Positions 53,314 to 61,900 of a stretch of 64,000 bases of DNA are shown here, in pieces. This DNA is from Kitasatospora sp. MAA4 (lineage in GTDB: Bacteria > Actinomycetota > Actinomycetes > Streptomycetales > Streptomycetaceae), in assembly GCF_029893355.1 (NCBI RefSeq), contig NZ_JARZAI010000012.1:182668-246667 (forward strand), written 5' to 3'. Every line of letters begins with the position of its first letter. The first letter of the stretch is position 1. Position numbers and translations under genes: made by a program. A model generated the notes under the pieces. It did no database searches. It worked only from the letters and a program-made list of their open reading frames with translations, and was not told the origin of the DNA.

Positions 53314-54192
53314 ATGACTTCGCGTATGGTCAGTAAGCTGATCGATCAGGACGACCGGTTCCTCGGAATCCTGGACCGCCTCACCACCAAGTCGATCGAC
53401 GACTACTACAACCCGTACAAACTTTTCGAGTGGCCGGACAGCCTGCCCGAGGCCATGTGGTGGATGAGCCCCGAACTGACCACCACCCACGGCACGGAGG
53501 CGGCCGGCCGGCTCACCCAGGAGCAGCTCCAGGCGCTGTCGCGCTACGAGAGCATCAATTTCTACAGCCTCAACGTGCACGGTATCCGCGAACTCCTCAT
53601 CGAGGTGACCAAGCGGATCCACACCGCCGGATTCGAGACACCGTCGGAGTTCTTCCACCATTTCATCGGTGAGGAGAACGAACACATGTGGTTCTTCGCC
53701 GAGTTCTGCCTGCGGTACGGCGGGAGGATCTACCGGCAGCCGGCCGGCGCGGCCGCCGAGATTCCGCGCTCCTCGGTGGAGAGCCTGCTGGTCTTCACCC
53801 GGATCCTGATATTCGAGGAGCTGGTCGACCACTTCAACTCCCGGATGGCGCTGGACGACCGGCTGCACGAGACGGTCCGCGCCATCAACCGGATCCACCA
53901 CCAGGACGAGTCCCGGCACATCGCCTTCGGGCGGGAGCTGGTCACGGCACTCTTCGAGGACGTGAGGAAGACCTCCTCCGAGGAGGAGCTGCGGGAGATC
54001 TCCGACTACCTGCGGCGCTACCTGACCTACAGCTTCGAGTCGCTGTACAACCCGCAGGTCTACCGCGACGCCGGCATCGAGAACCCGCTCGAACTGCGCC
54101 GTGAGCTCCTGGAGTCCCCGGCGCGCGCGGAGTTCGAGCAGAGCGTGTTCCGCAAGACCTCCAAGTTCCTGGAAAAGCTGGGGCTGATCTGA
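53314..54192 (+). CDS. AurF-like diiron N-oxygenase
   Basis: 292 aa. All seven ligands of the AurF diiron site can be placed: Glu79 (RYESINFY), Glu121 and His124 (EENEHMW), Glu168/169 (FEELVDHF), and His195, Glu199, His202 (HHQDESRH). AurF itself oxidises an aromatic amine stepwise to a nitro group; relatives N-hydroxylate other amines. With amino-acid-activating enzymes next door, the likely substrate is an amine on a small or carrier-bound molecule. ATG 53314 has GGGAG too close; ATG 53326 is an alternative. Overlaps the ligase gene by 1 nt (TGATG). Confidence 0.85.
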   Translation: MTSRMVSKLIDQDDRFLGILDRLTTKSIDDYYNPYKLFEWPDSLPEAMWWMSPELTTTHGTEAAGRLTQEQLQALSRYESINFYSLNVHGIRELLIEVTKRIHTAGFETPSEFFHHFIGEENEHMWFFAEFCLRYGGRIYRQPAGAAAEIPRSSVESLLVFTRILIFEELVDHFNSRMALDDRLHETVRAINRIHHQDESRHIAFGRELVTALFEDVRKTSSEEELREISDYLRRYLTYSFESLYNPQVYRDAGIENPLELRRELLESPARAEFEQSVFRKTSKFLEKLGLI

Positions 54193-55037
54193 TGGCCGAC
54201 ACCGGTACCACCGTCGACCTGTCGCAGGCCCTGGTCATCCTCGACCCGGACTGCACCGACCTGCTCAGGGAGCTCGACCGGACCTTCACCGGCTGGGGGA
54301 CCGCGGCCGGGGCCCGGGAGATCCTGCCGCCGCCGCTCTATCCGGTCTCCGACCTGGAGAAGTTCGACGTCTACACCAACTTCCCGCACCTCGCGCTGGT
54401 CGCCTCCCCGCTCCAGGTGGAGGGCGGCGCCGCCAAGCCCGTCGACGGCACCTTCGCCGCCGGCGACCTCCAGCCCGCCCGGCTGGGACTGCCGCACGCC
54501 ACCTGCTACGGCGCCTACCTGTTCCACGAGAACCGGCGGGTGGCCGACAACACCCTGATCACCCTGGTCAACCGCTGCTTCCGCAACGAGGACCACTACG
54601 GCGGGCTGCGCCGGCTGCTCAGCTTCCAGATGCGCGAGGTGGTGGCCCTGGGTTCCTACGAGCACAGCCAGCAGGTGCTGACCGCGTTCGCGACACGCAT
54701 CACCGCCTTCGGTGCGGCGCTCGGTCTGGGGATGGAGAAGGTGGCGGCCTCCGATCCGTTCTTCGAGAACGACGGCGCGCGCGCCCTGCTCGCCAAACTC
54801 AGCCCGGTGAAGTTCGAGTTCCAGGTCGCCGGCCTGGCGATCTCCTCGGTCAACACCCACCGCAACTTCTTCGGCGAGCGCTGCAACATCCAGCGGCTCG
54901 ACAACGACGAGTACGCGTACACCAGTTGCGTGGCGTTCGGACTGGAGCGCTGGCTCTCGGTGCTGCTCGACCTGCACGGCGGGGATCCGCGCCGAGCCCT
55001 GGACAGCGTCAAGTCCGCTGCGGCGCAGGTCTCCTGA
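54192..55037 (+). CDS. Amino acid:carrier protein ligase (class II aaRS-like)
   Basis: The 281-aa protein resembles the catalytic core of atypical seryl-tRNA synthetases without a tRNA-binding domain. Motif 2 is CFRNEDHYGGLRRLLSF followed by QMREVVALG; motif 3 is CVAFGLERW. The zinc ligands expected in this family are present as Cys105, Glu149 and Cys246. Known relatives adenylate a small amino acid such as glycine or alanine and load it onto a free carrier protein rather than tRNA. An acyl carrier protein gene and an AcpS gene follow directly, matching that role. Which amino acid is used cannot be read from the sequence. Confidence 0.85.
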   Translation: MADTGTTVDLSQALVILDPDCTDLLRELDRTFTGWGTAAGAREILPPPLYPVSDLEKFDVYTNFPHLALVASPLQVEGGAAKPVDGTFAAGDLQPARLGLPHATCYGAYLFHENRRVADNTLITLVNRCFRNEDHYGGLRRLLSFQMREVVALGSYEHSQQVLTAFATRITAFGAALGLGMEKVAASDPFFENDGARALLAKLSPVKFEFQVAGLAISSVNTHRNFFGERCNIQRLDNDEYAYTSCVAFGLERWLSVLLDLHGGDPRRALDSVKSAAAQVS

Positions 55038-55038
55038 G

Positions 55039-55446
55039 ATGCCGAGCGGACGGGTCGGCATCGACCTCGTCCCGTTCGAGCGGGTCCGGCAGCTCACCGC
55101 CGACGCCGGCGAGCCGGTACTGCGGCGGATGCTCTCCGAGGCGGAGACCGCGCTGTGCCGCCGGGCCACCGGCTGGGACATAGCAGGGGTGGCGGGACGG
55201 TTGGCCGCCAAGGAGGCGGTGTTCAAGACCCTGCGTACGCGGGGGCAGCCGCTGCCCTGGCTGGGCATCGAGATCCTCAAGGACGACGGCGGTGCGCCGT
55301 TCGTCCGATTCAGCGGCCGGGCCGCGCAGTTGGCCCGGGACGCCGGGATCGAGCAGGTCGACGTGAGCATCACGCACGACGAACCCTATGCCGTGGCGGT
55401 CGCCTTCGGCACAACAGGTGCTACGGCACAACAAGTTGAGGAGTGA
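55039..55446 (+). CDS. acpS: Holo-ACP synthase (AcpS-type PPTase), first copy
   Basis: The 135-aa AcpS-fold protein has the metal-binding Asp in GIDLVPFERV (residues 7-16), the catalytic Glu-Lys in GRLAAKEAVFKTL (about residue 56) and the closing SITHDEPYAVAVA. It probably pantetheinylates the carrier protein encoded 1 nt downstream. A second acpS-like gene closes the operon at 63088; having two suggests each serves one of the two dissimilar carrier proteins. Confidence 0.88.
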   Translation: MPSGRVGIDLVPFERVRQLTADAGEPVLRRMLSEAETALCRRATGWDIAGVAGRLAAKEAVFKTLRTRGQPLPWLGIEILKDDGGAPFVRFSGRAAQLARDAGIEQVDVSITHDEPYAVAVAFGTTGATAQQVEE

Positions 55447-55701
55447 ATGACCATGGCATCGGCAGGCATCGACGACGTACGGGCGTGGATTCTGGGCCGC
55501 CACCCGGAGCGGACGGCCATCGCGGCCGACGAGGACCTCATCGAGAGCCGCCTGGTGGACTCGCTCTCCTTCGTGGAGCTGGTGTACGCCATCGAGAGCG
55601 CCAGCGGCGTCGAGATCGACTTCGACACCATCGACATCCAGGACTTCCAGACCCTCTCGTCCATCGAGAAGGCGTTTTTCGCGACGACCCCGATCGCCTA
55701 G
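55447..55701 (+). CDS. Free-standing carrier protein 1
   Basis: The 84-aa four-helix carrier has the pantetheine serine Ser39 in ESRLVDSLSFVEL and acidic helix 2/3 (YAIESASGVEIDFDTI). The usual G-x-DS context is LVDS. Predicted partner of the amino acid:carrier protein ligase two genes upstream. ATG 55447 directly follows the acpS stop; ATG 55453 has better spacing from GAGGAG. Confidence 0.88.
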   Translation: MTMASAGIDDVRAWILGRHPERTAIAADEDLIESRLVDSLSFVELVYAIESASGVEIDFDTIDIQDFQTLSSIEKAFFATTPIA

Positions 55702-55710
55702 GAGGCATCG

Positions 55711-56538
55711 ATGGAAGCGGTTTCCTACACGGCCCAGTGGACCGCGGCGGCGCGGGCGGTGGAGTCCGAGCGCCCCGGCGACGCGCTGTTCGCCGACCCG
55801 TTCGCCCGCGAGCTGGCGGCCCCGCGCGGCTTCGAGCTGCTGGACAAGTACGGCGGCGGCGGCCTGCTCCCGTTCATCGCCATCCGCACCAGGTACCTGG
55901 ACGACAGTATCGAGGCGATCCTGCGGGACACCGGCATCCGCCAGGTCGTCCTGATCGCCGCGGGCATGGACACCCGGGCCTTCCGGCTGGAGTGGCCGTC
56001 CGGGGTGACGCTGTACGAGGTCGACCACAGCGCCCTGGTGGCGGAGAAGCGCCGGCGGCTCGCCGCGCTGAACGCCGAGCCCAGGGTGGAGCGCCGCGAG
56101 GTGGCGGCGGACCTGGCCGAGGAGTGGCTGCCCAGCCTGCACGAGGCCGGCTTCGACCCGGACCGGCCCACGCTGTGGGTGGCGGAGGGGCTGATGTTCT
56201 TCCTCACCCAGGAGCAGGCCACCCAGCTGCTCACCACCCTCGGCTCCGCCTCCGCCCCCGGCAGCCGGCTGGCCGTCGACTTCGTCAGCAAGGCGCTGCT
56301 GCGCAGCCCGTTCTCCCGCGCGTTCCTCCAGGGGCTTCGGGAGGACGGCACACCGTGGCTGTTCGGCACCGACGAGCCCGAGAAAGTCCTGGCCGGCGCC
56401 GGGTGGCAGGTGCGCGACCTGAAGGAGCCCGGCGAGCCGGGTGCCGGTCAGGGCCGCTGGCCGTACGAGGTGCAGCCGCGCGACCGCAGGGGCGCCTCGC
56501 GCAGCTGGCTGGTCCGCGCCGAGTTCGTCGGCCGCTAG
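55711..56538 (+). CDS. SAM-dependent methyltransferase (LCMT/TIGR00027-like)
   Basis: 275 aa. The SAM-binding loop LIAAGMDTRAFRLEWP (about residue 75), YEVDHSALVAEK and AEGLMFFLTQEQA mark the leucine-carboxyl-methyltransferase-like family, frequent in actinomycete secondary metabolism for carboxyl or hydroxyl O-methylation. It starts 9 nt after the carrier protein gene with AGGAGG. Possible roles here include methylating a carboxylate or an N-oxygenated function; undecided. Confidence 0.85.
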   Translation: MEAVSYTAQWTAAARAVESERPGDALFADPFARELAAPRGFELLDKYGGGGLLPFIAIRTRYLDDSIEAILRDTGIRQVVLIAAGMDTRAFRLEWPSGVTLYEVDHSALVAEKRRRLAALNAEPRVERREVAADLAEEWLPSLHEAGFDPDRPTLWVAEGLMFFLTQEQATQLLTTLGSASAPGSRLAVDFVSKALLRSPFSRAFLQGLREDGTPWLFGTDEPEKVLAGAGWQVRDLKEPGEPGAGQGRWPYEVQPRDRRGASRSWLVRAEFVGR

Positions 56539-56551
56539 GGCGGGGGCCGCG

Positions 56552-57508
56552 ATGAACGGCGCGACGACCCTGGAGAGCATCGAGTCGTTCCTCCCCGAGC
56601 GCAGCGTGCGGATCGAGGACCTGGCCGGGTCCCTCGGGCTGCGCCGGGCCGAGGTGGGCGTGTTCCGCAAGATCTACGGCCTGGACCGCCTGCGGTTCGA
56701 CCCCGAGCTCGGCCTGTTCGACCTGGTGCTCCCCGCCGCGCGGCAGGCGCTGAAGGCCCTGCCGCAGGGGCGCCGGATCGCCTACGTGATCTACGCGCAC
56801 ACCATGCAGACGCTCACCCCACCGCACCTGGACGCCGCCCAGGTGATCCGCGACGACCTCGGACTGCCCGACGCCGAGGCCTTCGCGTTCACCCAGCAGG
56901 CCTGCGTGAGCAGTCTGGGCGCCATCGACCTGGCCGGCGAGCTGCTGCGGGCCGAGGCGCCCCCGGGCTCGTACGCCCTGATGGTGACCGGCGAGCGGGC
57001 CTACTCGCCCAAGATCCAGCTGATCCCCAACAGCGCCGTCATGGCGGAGGCCGCAGCCGCCTGCCTGCTCACCGTGGACGGGCCGGGCGACCGGGTGCGC
57101 TCCCATGTGACGCGCACCCTGGGCGAGTTCGCGGCCGGACTGGAGATGACCAGGGAGCAGTCGCAGGAGTTCGGCAAGGTCTACGGCACGGTGCTCGGCG
57201 AGGTGATCCAGCAGGCCGTCCAGGAGGCGGGACTTCGCTTCGAGGAGATCGACCTGGTGATCCCGCACAACGTGAACCTGGTCTCCTGGCGGCAGACCAT
57301 CAAGGAGATGGGCGCCGACCCGGAGCGGTTCTTCCTGGAGAACGTTCCGCACTACAGCCACACCTACGCCTCGGACGTCTTCGTCAACTACACCACGCTG
57401 CGCGAGCGCGAGCGGCTCGTCGACGGGCACCACTACGTGCTGGTCTCCGTCGGCCTCGGCGCCACGTTCGGCGCCATGGTGATCACCCACCGGAGGCCAA
57501 CGGCATGA
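56552..57508 (+). CDS. KAS III-like condensing enzyme
   Basis: 318 aa. Thiolase fold with catalytic Cys118 in FTQQACVSSLGAI, His in VIPHNVNLVSW and a final His/Asn region in YSHTYASDVFVN. The Cys and His are present but the classical GNxxSAS Asn motif is modified, as in acyl-transferring KAS III relatives. It could decarboxylatively extend, or transfer, an aminoacyl chain between the two carriers. The start ATG 56552 is 14 nt after the methyltransferase stop; the stop overlaps the ATP-grasp start. Confidence 0.85.
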   Translation: MNGATTLESIESFLPERSVRIEDLAGSLGLRRAEVGVFRKIYGLDRLRFDPELGLFDLVLPAARQALKALPQGRRIAYVIYAHTMQTLTPPHLDAAQVIRDDLGLPDAEAFAFTQQACVSSLGAIDLAGELLRAEAPPGSYALMVTGERAYSPKIQLIPNSAVMAEAAAACLLTVDGPGDRVRSHVTRTLGEFAAGLEMTREQSQEFGKVYGTVLGEVIQQAVQEAGLRFEEIDLVIPHNVNLVSWRQTIKEMGADPERFFLENVPHYSHTYASDVFVNYTTLRERERLVDGHHYVLVSVGLGATFGAMVITHRRPTA

Positions 57509-58875
57509 CGATCGGCACCGCCTACACGGCGGATCTCAAGGAAGCCCTCACCGGGGACCGGAGCACCCGGCTGGTCTGGCTCTGCAACTTCGAGGTCGAG
57601 AACCAGTGGGCACGCGACTACCCCGGCCTGCCGGCGGCCCGCGTGTCGACCACCGCGGCGACCGTCCAGCGGATGGAGGAACTCGGCGCCCTGCTGGCCG
57701 AACCCACCGACTACCTGCTGCTGGACCGGCCGTTGGACGCGGGCTACCGCCGCTACGTCGAACGGCTCGGCCTGGGCGCGCCCACCGAACTGGTCACCCG
57801 CGCCCCGGCCGGGGCCGGCGGGACCAGCCAGGCAGTGCTCGATTCGCCCGAACTACTGGACCGGCTACGACAGTTGGCCAAGGACGGCGCGCGGCTGATG
57901 CCGATGGGCAACTCGCTTCTGGAGCAGCGGATCTCGCAGCTGACCGGTCTGGCCGCGGCGGTGCCCGACGCCGCCGCCTACGAGCGGGTCAACAGCAAGA
58001 TCTACAGTCGGCGCCTGGCGGGGGAGTTGGGGCTCCGCGAGGTTCCCGGATCCTGCTGCACCACGGTGGCCGAGCTGCGTGCCGCGCTGGCCCAGGGGCT
58101 GGCCGACGGCGGCCCGGTGATCGTCAAGGACGCCTACGGGGTCTCAGGCAAGGGCCTGTTGGTGGTGGACAGCGCCACCAAGGCCGAGCGGCTGCTGCGG
58201 ATGGTCGACCGCCGGGCGCAGAAGACCGGCGACGACGCGATCCATGTCGTGGTGGAGCGGTTCCTGCCCAAGCGGTTCGACCTCAACTACCAGTTCACCA
58301 TCGAGCGCGAGGGCAAGGTCCGACTCGACTTCGTCAAGGAGGCGATCACGGCCGGTGGCGTCCACCTCGGACACGTGATGCCGCCCGACCTGTCAAAGGC
58401 CCAACGGGAGGAACTGGCCCGGGCGGTGGAGCTGCTGGGTGAGCGCCTTTACCAGGACGGCTTCTTCGGCGTGGTCGGCGTGGACGCGCTGCTCGGCGCC
58501 GACGGCCTGCTCTACCCGGTGCTGGAGATCAACGCCCGGCTGAACATGTCCAGTTACCAGGGCAGGGTCACCGAGCGCTTCCTCGGGCCCGGCGGCACCG
58601 CGCTGGCGCGGCACTACCCGCTGCGCCTGGCCGAGCCCGTCTCGTTCGAGCAGGTCGCCGACGCCCTGGGCGACCTGGCCGACCCTCCGGCCGGCGGCAC
58701 CGGCCTCGCCCTCACCTGCTTCGGCACTCTCAACGCGCAGAGCTCCGCCGCCGAACCGTTCGACGGCCGGCTCTACGCCCTCCTGTTCGCCGCCGACCGC
58801 GAGCAACTCGGCCTCCTGGACGACCGGGTGGCCCGTGCGCTCGCCCGGCTCAGCACCCCGGAAGGGACACCATGA
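57505..58875 (+). CDS. ATP-grasp amino acid-ACP ligase, BtrJ-like
   Basis: The 456-aa ATP-grasp enzyme has an N-terminal domain ending LMPMGNSLLEQRISQLTG, the phosphate-binding loop VIVKDAYGVSGKGLLVV near residue 205 and the metal site YPVLEINARLNMSSY near residue 340. Followed without a gap by a BtrK-like decarboxylase and a carrier protein, it matches the butirosin trio BtrJ-BtrK-BtrI, in which BtrJ ligates L-glutamate through its gamma-carboxyl to the carrier. The same reaction is inferred here. Overlaps both neighbours by 4 nt. Confidence 0.8.
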   Translation: MTIGTAYTADLKEALTGDRSTRLVWLCNFEVENQWARDYPGLPAARVSTTAATVQRMEELGALLAEPTDYLLLDRPLDAGYRRYVERLGLGAPTELVTRAPAGAGGTSQAVLDSPELLDRLRQLAKDGARLMPMGNSLLEQRISQLTGLAAAVPDAAAYERVNSKIYSRRLAGELGLREVPGSCCTTVAELRAALAQGLADGGPVIVKDAYGVSGKGLLVVDSATKAERLLRMVDRRAQKTGDDAIHVVVERFLPKRFDLNYQFTIEREGKVRLDFVKEAITAGGVHLGHVMPPDLSKAQREELARAVELLGERLYQDGFFGVVGVDALLGADGLLYPVLEINARLNMSSYQGRVTERFLGPGGTALARHYPLRLAEPVSFEQVADALGDLADPPAGGTGLALTCFGTLNAQSSAAEPFDGRLYALLFAADREQLGLLDDRVARALARLSTPEGTP

Positions 58876-60146
58876 GCAGCGCGGAACTCCACGTCCAGGG
58901 GCTACCGGTCTCCCGCATCGCGGCGGAGTTCGGCACCCCCCTGTTCCTCTACGACGCCGACGTGCTGCGCTCGGTCTACCAGTCGCTGCGGGACCGACTG
59001 CACCCCGCGGTCGACGTGTTCCTCTCCCTGAAGGCCAACCCCAACGTCAGCATCGCCGGCTTCCTCGGGTCGCTCGGCGCGGGCGCGGAGATCTCCTCGC
59101 TGGTCGAGCTGATGACCGTGCAGCGAGCCGGCATCGCACCCGAGAACGTCATCTTCCTGGGGCCGGGCAAGACCCGGGCCGAGCTGGAGGCGTGTGTCGA
59201 GGCGGGACTGCACGCGATCGTCTGCGAATCACTGGACGAGGTCAGCGCGTTGGAGGAGATCGCGGCGGCCGCCGGCCGCGACGAGGTCCCGGTGCTGCTG
59301 CGGGTCAACCCTGACTTTTCCACCAAGGGCTCGGGCCTGGCGATGGGCGGTAAGCCGCGGCAGTTCGGCATCGACGCGGACCTGCTGCGCCGGTCCCGCC
59401 CGCTGCTGGACTCGCTGCGCAGGGTGCGGGTCCAGGGCTTCCACGCCTACATGGGCACCCGCTTCCTGAACGCGGACGACCTGGTCCACAACACCCGCCA
59501 GATCCTGGCGCTCGCCGAGGAGTTGTCGAAGACCCTCGGCATCGAGCTGCGGACCGTGGACTTCGGCGGCGGCTTCGGGGTCGCCTACTTCGACAACGAG
59601 AAGGACCTCGACCTGGCGGCCGCGGTGAGCGGGATCAACGAGGTGGTCGAGCCGTTCGCCGCCGCGCACCCGGGCTGCCGCCTGATCAACGAGCTCGGCC
59701 GCTACCTGACGGCGCTGTGCGGCACGTACGTCACGCGCGCGCTGTACGTCAAGGAGTCGATGGGCGAGCGCTTCGTCGTCGCGGACGGCGGCACCAACCA
59801 CCACATGGCGGCGGTCGGCGTCGGCAGCTTCGTCAAGCGCAACTTCCCGATCAGGTCGCTGACCAGCTACGACACCGAGCCGAGCGGGAGCTACACGGTC
59901 ACCGGGCCGCTCTGCACGCCCAACGACGTGATCGGCAAGAAGGTCGCGCTGCCCGAGATCCAGGCCGGCGACCTGCTCGGCATCGAGCGCTCCGGCGCGT
60001 ACGGCCCCTCCGCCTCGCCGGGCCTGTTCCTCAGCCACGGCTTCCCGGCCGAGGTGCTCGTCCACCGGGGGACCGCCCACCTCGTCCGCGAGCGGGACCG
60101 CAAGGAGGAGCTGCTCGACAAGCAGCGCCTCATCGACTTCACCTGA
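58872..60146 (+). CDS. PLP-dependent decarboxylase acting on a carrier-bound amino acid, BtrK-like
   Basis: The 424-aa fold-type III decarboxylase of the DapDC family has PLP-lysine in FLSLKANPN (about residue 54), GPGKTRAELE, MGGKPRQFGID, VDFGGGFGVAYF and the dimer-interface GPLCTPNDVIG and SGAYG. The MGG-PRQFG segment and overall length resemble BtrK, which decarboxylates gamma-glutamyl-ACP to 4-aminobutyryl-ACP, more than lysine-forming LysA. Its ATG overlaps the ligase stop and the carrier protein gene follows 17 nt later. Confidence 0.83.
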   Translation: MSSAELHVQGLPVSRIAAEFGTPLFLYDADVLRSVYQSLRDRLHPAVDVFLSLKANPNVSIAGFLGSLGAGAEISSLVELMTVQRAGIAPENVIFLGPGKTRAELEACVEAGLHAIVCESLDEVSALEEIAAAAGRDEVPVLLRVNPDFSTKGSGLAMGGKPRQFGIDADLLRRSRPLLDSLRRVRVQGFHAYMGTRFLNADDLVHNTRQILALAEELSKTLGIELRTVDFGGGFGVAYFDNEKDLDLAAAVSGINEVVEPFAAAHPGCRLINELGRYLTALCGTYVTRALYVKESMGERFVVADGGTNHHMAAVGVGSFVKRNFPIRSLTSYDTEPSGSYTVTGPLCTPNDVIGKKVALPEIQAGDLLGIERSGAYGPSASPGLFLSHGFPAEVLVHRGTAHLVRERDRKEELLDKQRLIDFT

Positions 60147-60163
60147 CCTGGGAGCGAGCAGTT

Positions 60164-60427
60164 ATGGAACGCGCAAGCGTAATCTCCGCGATCGAGCAGG
60201 CCCTCAGCGAGGTTCTGGAGCGGCCCGTCAGCGGGCTCACCGAGGAGATCCGGCTCTTCGAGGATCTCCACCTGGACTCCACCTCAATCCTGGAACTCCT
60301 GATGGCCCTGGAGGACGCCGTCGACCTCTCGGTGGACCCCGAGGAGCTCGACATGGACGACTTCCAGTCCGTCGGCTCGCTGGCCGGCTACGTCCTGTCC
60401 CAGCAGGCCGCCACGAGCGGGCGGTGA
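60164..60427 (+). CDS. Free-standing carrier protein 2
   Basis: 87 aa with the pantetheine serine in EDLHLDSTSILELL (about residue 39) and acidic helix residues (DPEELDMDDF). Distinct in sequence from carrier 1, so the two are not recent duplicates. Expected to carry the amino acid ligated by the ATP-grasp enzyme and decarboxylated by the BtrK-like enzyme. Confidence 0.9.
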   Translation: MERASVISAIEQALSEVLERPVSGLTEEIRLFEDLHLDSTSILELLMALEDAVDLSVDPEELDMDDFQSVGSLAGYVLSQQAATSGR

Positions 60428-60437
60428 GGCGGCCGCC

Positions 60438-61274
60438 ATGCCCAGCCTGCGCGCCGCCGGCGCGGTGGTCTCCCCGCCGCGCAAACCCCACGACGACGAC
60501 CCTGCCACCCTCTCCTACTACCGCGACCTGGTCGTGCCCTTCGGACTGGAGGTCGAACCGGACCTGCTGCGCGCCGCGCCCCACGTCGACCACCGCGACC
60601 TGGTGGACCGGCTGGTAGCGGCCGAAGGCGTCGCCGACAGAACACCTGATCTGGTGATCGTCGCCCAGGCTCTGCCCGACGTCACGCCGTTCACCGCGAT
60701 CGCCCCCTACCTGGACCGGCGGCTCGGCGGCCGGGCGACCAACTTCGGCATCCACCAGCAGGGCCTGGCCGCGCCGTTCACCGCGCTCCGGGTGATCGCC
60801 GCCTTCGAGCGCGCCGGCCGGACCCGGATCTCGGCCCTCGCCGTGCTGGAGCAGACCACCCTGCCCACCCGCTTCCCGCTGGTCCACGACAACGAGCTCG
60901 TCGACTCGGGCGTCCTCCTGGTGTTCGGCCGGGACGGCGGTCCCCGGGTGAGCGGAATCGAGGCCGTCCGTGCGGGCCGACCGGTGCGGCCGCGGATCGC
61001 CGCGCTGGCGGGCGGGGATCCGGACGGCACGCTGATGGTGACCGGGCCGTGGTTCGACGCCGCGCAGCTTCCCGCCGTCCCGCACCACCACCGGACCGCC
61101 CACGGCACGTACTGCACCAGCGTCTGGCTGGCGCTGGCCGAGCACTGGCGGTCCTGGCAGCAGGAGTACCGCACGGTGCTGCTCTGCGACACCGACCCGC
61201 GCTCCGGCGACCGGCACCTGGCGGTGCTCCAGGTCGGCGACGGGCACCCGGCCGAGGCGGGTGAGCGACGGTGA
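60438..61274 (+). CDS. Thiolase-fold protein lacking the catalytic cysteine
   Basis: 278 aa. The segment ATNFGIHQQGLAAPFTALRV aligns with the KAS III nucleophile region FTQQACVSSLGAI of the enzyme at 56552, but the Cys position is Leu. No PHxxN histidine motif is seen. The N-terminal part (SPPRKPHDDDPATLSYYRDL) looks like a degenerate ketosynthase half. It may be a structural or chain-length partner of the active KAS III, as in KS-CLF pairs, or a carrier-recognition subunit. Stop overlaps the next GTG. Confidence 0.55.
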   Translation: MPSLRAAGAVVSPPRKPHDDDPATLSYYRDLVVPFGLEVEPDLLRAAPHVDHRDLVDRLVAAEGVADRTPDLVIVAQALPDVTPFTAIAPYLDRRLGGRATNFGIHQQGLAAPFTALRVIAAFERAGRTRISALAVLEQTTLPTRFPLVHDNELVDSGVLLVFGRDGGPRVSGIEAVRAGRPVRPRIAALAGGDPDGTLMVTGPWFDAAQLPAVPHHHRTAHGTYCTSVWLALAEHWRSWQQEYRTVLLCDTDPRSGDRHLAVLQVGDGHPAEAGERR

Positions 61275-61900
61275 CCCGGCCGGCCGACACCCTGCTGGAT
61301 CCGGCGCTCTTCGCCGCCGAGCTGGACGCCTGCCACGAGCAGGCGGCCCCCGGCGGCCTGGTGGCCTCCCGCAGCCGCTGGGTCCTCGCCTCCCGGCAGC
61401 GGACGGGCGGCGGCCGGCCGGTGCCCGGCGGCCCCTCGGGCCTCGTCGCGGTCCAGCACGACACGCCCGGAGGCGAGCGGGAACTCGACGTCTTCGCCGG
61501 GCGGCTGCTCCACCTGCACCGGCGCGCCGTCCGAGCCGTCCTGGACGGCGCGCTGGCCCGGCTCGACCAGCGCGTCTCGGAGGGCGCCACGCTGCTCAAC
61601 CGCCAGCTGGTGCGGGGCGTGGTCGCGGACACCGCGCTCGCGTTGGCGGAGGCGGCCGACCTGCTCGACCTCCCCGGCGCCACCGCGCAGCGGCGCTGGC
61701 GCATCCACCGGGACCTGCGGGCGGCGGGCCGCGCCGTGATCAAGCTGCACGGCGCCGCCGGCTTCCAGGCGGCCGGGCCCGGCCGCCTGCTCCACCTGGC
61801 CGAGCTGCTCGGCAACACCTATCTGCATCCGGGGCCGGACGGATCATCGGTCGGGGCGGCGGACGGATCATCGGTCGGATCGGAGGCTCTGGATGGCTGA
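61271..61900 (+). CDS. Half-size acyl-CoA-dehydrogenase-like partner
   Basis: 209 aa. The C-terminal two thirds look like the helical bundle of an acyl-CoA dehydrogenase (LLHLHRRAVRAVLDGALAR, LLNRQLVRGVVADTALALAE, RLLHLAELLGNTY), without the FAD-binding beta-domain. The C-terminus contains a DGSSVG repeat encoded by an 18-bp exact direct repeat. Overlaps the full-length acyl-CoA dehydrogenase gene by 8 nt, suggesting a heteromeric complex with it, as known for some actinobacterial FadE pairs. Family assignment is tentative. Confidence 0.5.
   Translation: MTRPADTLLDPALFAAELDACHEQAAPGGLVASRSRWVLASRQRTGGGRPVPGGPSGLVAVQHDTPGGERELDVFAGRLLHLHRRAVRAVLDGALARLDQRVSEGATLLNRQLVRGVVADTALALAEAADLLDLPGATAQRRWRIHRDLRAAGRAVIKLHGAAGFQAAGPGRLLHLAELLGNTYLHPGPDGSSVGAADGSSVGSEALDG
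61837..61878 (+). repeat. 18-bp exact direct repeat, 24-bp period
   Basis: GGACGGATCATCGGTCGG occurs at 61837-61854 and 61861-61878, inside the 3' end of the half-size gene, giving an in-frame repeat of 8 codons. Confidence 0.85.
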
